Positions 58,078 through 64,000 of a stretch of DNA of 64,000 nt are shown here, one piece after another. Source of the stretch: Lumbricus rubellus (Eukaryota; Annelida; Clitellata; Crassiclitellata; Lumbricidae); NCBI GenBank assembly GCA_945859605.1, contig OX243817.1, forward strand, positions 30,659,407 to 30,723,406. The letters run 5' to 3'. Below the pieces are notes generated by a model, which worked only from the letters and a program-made list of their open reading frames with translations, was not told the origin of the DNA and made no database searches. The stretch's first letter is position 1; the number at the start of each line of letters is the position of its first letter. A program made the position numbers and the translations under genes.

Positions 58078-59232
58078 CAGGGTGCGCCAAAAAAGTAATC
58101 CCCTACGGTTTTTAGCCCATATCCTGGCCAAACATAAGAATTTCTAAATGAAACTTTACAGTCGTAAAGGCAATTTATATTTACGTACAATTTTTAAAAT
58201 TTCAACAAAATATTTCAAACAGAACAAAAGTTACATCACTTTCAGTGAGGCCACCCATCGTTTTTTGACGATTCAAAAACGCGACGCAACAAAAAGTAGC
58301 AAAAAACCAATTTAAATATTCTGGCCAATATCTTCGCCGGAAGTAAGAATTTCGAAATAAAATTTTACAGGCTTAAAGACAATTCATGTCTTCCCATGAT
58401 GGCCAGATTTCATCAAAATATTTCAGACAGATTAAATGTTATGCCACTGTTAGGGAGGCCATCCTCCGTTTATTGACGATTCAAAGACGTAACGCAACAA
58501 AAAGTAGCAAAAGCACGATTTTATTAAGTCTCATCTCAAATAATTATTATCAAATAGCCTTGATATTGCCAAATAATCCTTATTATTACTATTTAAAAAA
58601 GAAACAGGGTACCAGCGTAGCTGCACGTCACTGAGAAGTCACGTAGCAAGATGACAATCAAATTGGTAAATAAGGAATCTGCCAGATTAATCAACAGGGA
58701 CATGACCGTCCATCAAAAACTGTGCAAAGAGACTCAAAAGAAGTGTTGGCACTGGTGGTGGGCACATTGAACACAAGTTGTGAAGCACTACCAAGTTCAT
58801 TTGGCAACAGTTATTTGAGATGAGACTTAATAAAATCGTGTTTTTGTTACTTTTTATTGCGTTTCATTTTTGAATCGTCAAAAACGGTGGGTGGCCTCAC
58901 TAAAAGTGGTATAACTTGTGTTGTGTTTGAAATATTTTGATGAAATCCGGCAATCATGTGTAAATATGAATTCTACCTATAAACTTGTAAAAATTCATTT
59001 TGAAATTCTTATTTCTGGCCATGATATTAGCAAACAACCTATAAAAAATTGCGTTTCGTTTTTGAATCGTCAAAAAACGGTGGGTGGCCTCACTAAAAGC
59101 CATATAACTTTTTGACCATTGTACGTAAATATGAATTGCCTTTAAGACTGTAAAGTTTCATTTAAAAATTCGTATGTTTGGCCAAGATATGGGCTAAAAC
59201 CCGTAGGGGATTACATTTTTTGGCGCACCCTG
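58078..59232. mobile_element. Mariner-like MITE with long inverted arms, copy 2
   Basis: Starts CAGGGTGCGCCAAAAAA and ends TTTTTTGGCGCACCCTG, flanked by TA. The terminal inverted repeat extends for about 113 bp with few mismatches. Unit D (38095-38115, ctatacatacatgtac) is the empty site. Same family as 52829-53994. Confidence 0.9.
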
Positions 59233-59335
59233 TACATGTATATTTTTGCCTCAACTGTCTGACTTTGGATCCTGACCTGATTGGACCGATTGCACCCCGC
59301 TATGTATTGCGTTTCGACTAAGCGCCTGGGAGTAA

Positions 59336-59571
59336 ACTGATTCTTTCAAATTCGATTTTTGGGCACTGTATAACCTTGCGATTATGCTGAAGGTCAGTAA
59401 AAGACTTGTGTTTCTCTTCAAATTTAGTGGCTTGAAGACACTATGCTCTTGTAATAAAATATTTTCTAGAGTTTCAATCATCCATTTCGGCCCCAACGTT
59501 TTAGGATCATTTTGGAGTTTTTTGATTTTTAAGACTTGTTCAGCCTTCATAGTAGCTTTATCATGAATCAT
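59336..59571 (-). pseudogene. Relic of TRIM coiled-coil exon end upstream of gene E
   Basis: Counterpart of 5693-5917: the start MIHDKATMKAEQVLKIKKL and WMIETLENI are conserved with unit A, then a frameshift separates it from the KHNLKV-like end. Confidence 0.5.
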
Positions 59572-59802
59572 TTAACCATGGCTTACTTTTGACGTCCTGT
59601 CCTTGATTTACTGCCATGTCCACTGTAAAAAAAATCATTGTCCACCGTCTTAGATGGTGGATTATTGTCATATTCTAAGGTTTAGAGTACTAAATGACAT
59701 TAGTGAACCTTTAGCGAGCTTATAAATAGGTCGTCATAGGGCCTATAAATGTGCCTTCTTAGGCCTACTTAAGTTACTTTGCCAATTTTAGTCCCAACTT
59801 AA

Positions 59803-60214
59803 CCCTAATCCGAACAAGGGGGTGGGTCTGGCCAGACCCCTTCATATATTTCCTGCATAACTTTTTAAAAAGTGATTGTTTCTCAAATTGCTTTTATGAC
59901 TTTGTTCCTATATGGATGAGATACAATTAGCTCATCTAAACGACCAAATCGATTGAGTGATGAGGAGGTACTTAAGATAATACTGACTGAGACTGTTATA
60001 ATGATGACAGTTTCGACAGTGAGAGCAGCAGCAAAGAGTGTGAACGTGTAAAGATGCCAATGCCTGAATAACAACCTTCAGGTGTTTCTTATGATGAAAA
60101 CAATGTTGACATTGAAGATGACGACGAACATGATGATGAAACTGGTCTTGATAGTGAAGATAACGATGATGAAACTGTTGATACTGATAAAGATCCAACC
60201 GTGAAGCAGACCTA
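59803..60214 (+). pseudogene. piggyBac-like element, 5' end and decayed transposase N-terminus
   Basis: Preceded by TTAA (59799-59802), it begins CCCTAATCCG. Further in, a frame reads RPNRLSDEEVLKIILTET and, after a 1-nt shift, an acidic stretch with NDDSFDSESSS and DIEDDDEHDDET, as in the acidic N-terminus of piggyBac-type transposases. It stops where the duplicated upstream block resumes (aagcagtttcttc), so the rest was deleted. Confidence 0.55.
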
Positions 60215-61109
60215 AGCAGTTTCTTCATCTGTGATTTACCTAGTGTCACTGCTTATAGTAATGAACTACAGGACAATGTTAGGCAAATATTGGCTAAATA
60301 TTTGTTCAAATGCAAAAAATACGAATAACAGTCCTCTACCGCAGGGCGCAGACTAAAACACGTGTAAGCCTTGTTCGACCTTAACCATCCGGGTTAAGAC
60401 TCGAGAAATTTTAGATCTGGCGTGTTATTCTTCACTTCTAAGTAAGCCATTAGGCTACCTCATAGGGCCCGCCATCTAATTTTGTGCACCCATATTATTT
60501 AGCTTGTTGGAATAATTGTAATCATGATAATGATACATCATTTTCGTTTTCTATGACATTATGATTGTGTCGTTAGTCCTTGTCGAAAATGGAAGCTTAC
60601 ATTGCGAAGAACAACTTTACCGTTTGACCATTGGGCCAATCACTTTGAATCTTCATAAAAACACACTAATCAAATTAACAGTAGTGTAGATAATAGGTTG
60701 GTAAACGCTTACTTCTTTCGAATTTCTTTATTTTGGTTTTGCTGGACATCAACCTTCTTCTGATGATCACGGAATTTACGTGCGTGGAATTTCGAAATGA
60801 ACGGGTTTTCCGGCGCTAGACCTACTGCATGCAGGCCAACAGTTTTCCAATATTTGTTTACACGTTGTGCCTTGGCAACACTGGCATAACTGACAGATTA
60901 TTAAAGGACTAGATAAGTGGAGACATGGGGTAGGTCATTAGTCAACAAAATAAATAACAATTATATAGCCAGTATAGAGCCTTGCAGAAACCCAATTTAT
61001 TTTTACAGGGGAGTTATGCCTATAAAAGACGACCCCAATTTCATCCCACGTAGGCCTATAGCCTATTATGCCGACGTGAAGAAAAATCAGCCCCTAATCT
61101 TCACATGCC

Positions 61110-61400
61110 TAACTAACTGCTCGATGCAGACTGTTTCTTTCAGGTTCCATGTCTCATAACCATCGAAGTTGTTATGAAGCCGGGTTTGTTCATGCCATCG
61201 TAGGCCTAATCCTTCGAAGCACAACATTGTGTCGTAGGCTACACTGGCGGATACACTACATGTAAGTCGTTGCATGCACAAAAACAGAGTTTGCCTACCG
61301 ATCAAGCTGAACTCCTACAGTCCTTCCCTCGCGGACAGCTATTATAATGCAGCGACGCTCTATATTGGTGGCTGGCTTTAGAACCTGAAATGTTGCGCTC
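61110..61400 (-). promoter_or_regulatory. Conserved block, candidate 5' exon or promoter of gene E
   Basis: Counterpart of 42160-42450: TATA-like gctgcattataat, then ttcagcttgatcggtag, then a short frame with LHNNFDGYETWNLKET. Its position, about 5 kb above the RING exon, matches unit D. Confidence 0.3.
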
Positions 61401-61518
61401 CGCTTGGTGTCAAAAGGTCGCGCCGCTATGTTCCTTTCGAACTTAAAAATTGCCTTATTTATCCGCGTGGTTGGACTGGGGGCGCTTCTGAGTAGATTAC
61501 CTTGAATGATAGATCACT

Positions 61519-61750
<232 letters not shown>

Positions 61751-62094
61751 TTAAGGAATGACATTTCTGGACTAGTTTTAAAACAGTACCGGTAGTTAGC
61801 AATGAAGTCCCATGATGGATCCTAAAAACCTCGGGAGAAAAAGTAGGCCTAATAATAATTAAAAACCGCTGTCCAGCATAACATCCTCAAACGTCAATTA
61901 ATGCTGAAATCATACAGCAACAGAAAGCCTATAATAAAATAAGTTAAACGAAAATGGCTCGAGTCAGTCTTCAACTGCTGGTTTGGATGTGTCGGCCTAT
62001 GCGGGGGATGGCTATGTGTGTCTGCGTGCGTTCGTCTGTGGTAACACTGCTAGCTAGATTATAGATCAAAAACGTTTGCACTTTGACTTTAGCA

Positions 62095-62390
62095 TCATCA
62101 TTTATTTATTTATTATTTACTGAGAATTTGATATAGCGCTCCTTCAAGGTTTCTACTCCTACTCAGGAGAGCTCCCAGTCCAACCCGGTCGAATGTCAGT
62201 CTTAAGAAGAAATAAATGGATCAGAAAGGCCAATTATAGGCAAGCTAATTTGACGAAGGATAACAGGGAGCTCATTCCAGGTCGCAGGGCCAGCCACGGA
62301 GAAAGTATGGCGCTGCCTGATTGCAGTCCGTCAGCGTGGAACAATAAGTTCCGCTTGGGCAGCAGTGCGCAGGACCATATTTAGGGGCCA
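62095..62390 (-). pseudogene. LINE reverse transcriptase C-terminal fragment
   Basis: The minus-strand frame reads RHTFSVAGPATWNELPVILR, the WNxLP signature of CR1/L2-type reverse transcriptases, soon followed by a stop. The 3' end has an aaataaataaataaatgatg tail. Confidence 0.78.
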
Positions 62391-62851
62391 ATTATTGTAT
62401 TCAATCAGATGAAAGACCTTTTTAGAAGCGTTATAATTTGTATGACATTGTTGCTATAATTATGTGCTTCATTGCTTGGTCAGCATAATGCAACCACTAG
62501 GCTATTATGGACAATAATGTAGACTAAAAAAATGGCAAGCAATGCAACTGTATTTGATATCGCCATTCTTCAAACGTTCGGAAGTGGACACCACTATACA
62601 ACGGTATATTGCAGTGCAATTGTGCGCGAAGGACTTCCATGTAGCCTACTCAAGTTCGCTAAAAAGTAATTGCCTTGGACGATACCGAGACGATAGCTAG
62701 CTAGCCTACTCTCCACCTAACAGACCGCTCACTGTAGCCTAATCGTGCAGTCAAACACCGTTCGCATTCGTACAAATTAGCGTATGCAAAGGATATAGGC
62801 TAATGGTGGCCGATTGTTTGAAAAGTTTTACATGCATATTTACATGAGGTG

Positions 62852-64000
62852 TTACATCCGATTTGCTATTTTGGTGTTATCTGTATTTCTAAATAGCCTA
62901 ATCCTTTCGTAAAACAGAAGATAGGCTTCCTGATTCAATACTTCTTCGACTGTTACTTCGTGAAACAATGAATCATTAATGCAGTACCAAACTCCACTCG
63001 TCTGTTTATGAGTCTCACTTGGTTGTATCTCTTGCAACATTTCTATCAACTGATCACTGGTGAAGACACTGTCGAAGTATTTCTTCTGAAGGAATTTCCT
63101 GAAGCCGTCGTCCCTTATCTTCACATAGGCCGTATTGTGACCGGACTCCAGTGTAGAACCGTGGTGTACCACAACGCCGTACAGTGAATACCAGATGTTG
63201 TTACATGGAGAGTCATTGCGAAGACACATGGAACTGCAAAACGGTGCAAGGTCCAGACGCTCTCCATAGGTTATCATGTCTGTGCGTTTCACGGATTCTT
63301 CCTGCTCCAGATTAAACCTCTCCAATTGAAAAGTTAGGACTGCAGGTGGGTTAAAGATCATAGTTTGAATTATTGCGGATGTCAAATAAAGATCTCGACC
63401 ACCCTTTGAAAAATGTCTTCTTAAACAGTATTTGCATTGGTCTGTGTTGTGTCCTAAGTGATCCTTGCGAGTGAAGTGCATCAGGCAATCGTAAATTGAA
63501 ACACGTTTCTTTTCACCTGGCAGATATGGTGTGGACAAAAAGAGAGGCTTCATCAACTTATCTAGGGCTTCTCGATAGCAGCTGCTGTCGCCAGTTTCAG
63601 AAGCTTGTAACTGATCTGACGTATTTTGTCGCATTGGGACATTCACTCTGGAGTCTAACTCGGTTTCATGAAATTTCAACTCAGTCTCGTCGTCCGCAGC
63701 AATTCTTGGGTTGTAAGCTGATTTTTCATTAGATCGACTCTGTGCTAAGATGTCGACTGATGGTTTACTAAGTTTGCTTTTATTTGTAATATCAGTCTGC
63801 GAAAAACCTTCTTTGACCCAAGCCTTTGTGGTCTGAAGTTTGACTGTCCTTGACTTCGATTCTTTATCACTACGCGCTGACTTCATTGCAGGAAAGTCTT
63901 CCTCATCAATCATGATGTCGAAAAGTTCATCGCACACATGATACGGCGTCCTACACTCCATACAGATGTAGAGTGTTGTCGCGGGAAATAGCCGGCGTCT
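62852..64000 (-). CDS. USP16/45-like deubiquitinase, partial at window edge
   Basis: Open from 64000 down to the stop at 62852 (382 codons in the window). It contains the first zinc-finger pair (YICMECRTP), a Ser/Lys-rich linker about 80 residues longer than in genes B and C, the second pair (QCKYCLRRHF), the His box GVVVHHGSTLESGHNTAYVK and WYCIND. The Cys box and any RING exon lie beyond the edge. A 5-nt insertion relative to gene C just before the usual stop (YERI then RLFRNTDNTK) extends the C-terminus by 17 residues. The long linker resembles ordinary USP16/45 more than the shortened linker of B and C. Confidence 0.85.
   Translation of the reverse strand, partial: RRRLFPATTLYICMECRTPYHVCDELFDIMIDEEDFPAMKSARSDKESKSRTVKLQTTKAWVKEGFSQTDITNKSKLSKPSVDILAQSRSNEKSAYNPRIAADDETELKFHETELDSRVNVPMRQNTSDQLQASETGDSSCYREALDKLMKPLFLSTPYLPGEKKRVSIYDCLMHFTRKDHLGHNTDQCKYCLRRHFSKGGRDLYLTSAIIQTMIFNPPAVLTFQLERFNLEQEESVKRTDMITYGERLDLAPFCSSMCLRNDSPCNNIWYSLYGVVVHHGSTLESGHNTAYVKIRDDGFRKFLQKKYFDSVFTSDQLIEMLQEIQPSETHKQTSGVWYCINDSLFHEVTVEEVLNQEAYLLFYERIRLFRNTDNTKIANRM

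Overview
The window is eukaryotic and is most likely from a marine invertebrate deuterostome; an echinoderm is my best guess. The reasons are spliced genes with GT/AG introns, an AT-rich background full of young transposable elements, very frequent TAGGCCTA-type palindromes, and an expanded TRIM56-like gene family. The taxon is an inference. No bacterial gene organisation is present.

The core is a head-to-tail array of segmentally duplicated genes, all on the minus strand. Each unit begins with a large, highly conserved exon encoding RING, two B-boxes and a coiled coil (five copies: 5246-4124, 15685-14563, 25566-24438, 37428-36309, 56305-55186). Every one of these exons ends in a phase-1 splice donor. 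Downstream they are paired with one of two unrelated C-terminal modules. In units A, D and E the partner is an NHL-like beta-propeller exon (3442-2619, 32663-31813, 46622-45811), in D and E through a phase-1 microexon of 42-48 nt. In units B and C the next exon is a USP16/USP45-like deubiquitinase domain (13682-12400, 22624-21315), whose acceptor is also phase 1 and reads in frame. So units B and C are predicted to make single proteins of about 801 and 812 residues that join a ubiquitin E3 ligase to a deubiquitinase. In C the catalytic Cys is intact; in B it is Ser. A fourth USP (62852 to beyond 64000) runs off the right edge, and a broken USP remnant lies at 43923-44390. Intron 1 is recognisably homologous between the propeller-type and USP-type units, so the C-terminal modules appear to have been exchanged through that intron.

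Region by region: 1-2.6 kb flank with no gene; 2.6-5.3 kb gene A (RING-propeller); 5.3-12.4 kb upstream block of A, interrupted by a hAT insertion with nested elements and a foldback element; 12.4-15.7 kb gene B (RING-USP, pseudo-DUB); 15.7-21.3 kb upstream block with a hAT and a TG...CA-bounded element; 21.3-25.6 kb gene C (RING-USP); 25.6-31.8 kb MITEs including a TTAA-flanked one; 31.8-37.4 kb gene D (RING-microexon-propeller); 37.4-43.9 kb upstream block with hATs and LINE pieces; 43.9-44.4 kb USP pseudogene; 44.4-45.7 kb hAT carrying a minisatellite; 45.8-56.3 kb gene E with a 6 kb second intron that holds a SINE, a LINE end and a GC/CpG-rich island; 56.3-62.8 kb upstream block with hAT, mariner-like and piggyBac-like insertions; 62.9-64 kb partial USP gene.

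Because the units are paralogous, many insertions can be read against an empty site in a sister unit. This gives clean target-site duplications (8 bp for hAT, TA for mariner-like, TTAA for piggyBac-like). If expressed, the genes would form a small family of cytoplasmic ubiquitin regulators sharing one E3 front end with swapped C-terminal modules. An innate-immunity role is plausible from the TRIM56-like family but is not shown by the sequence.
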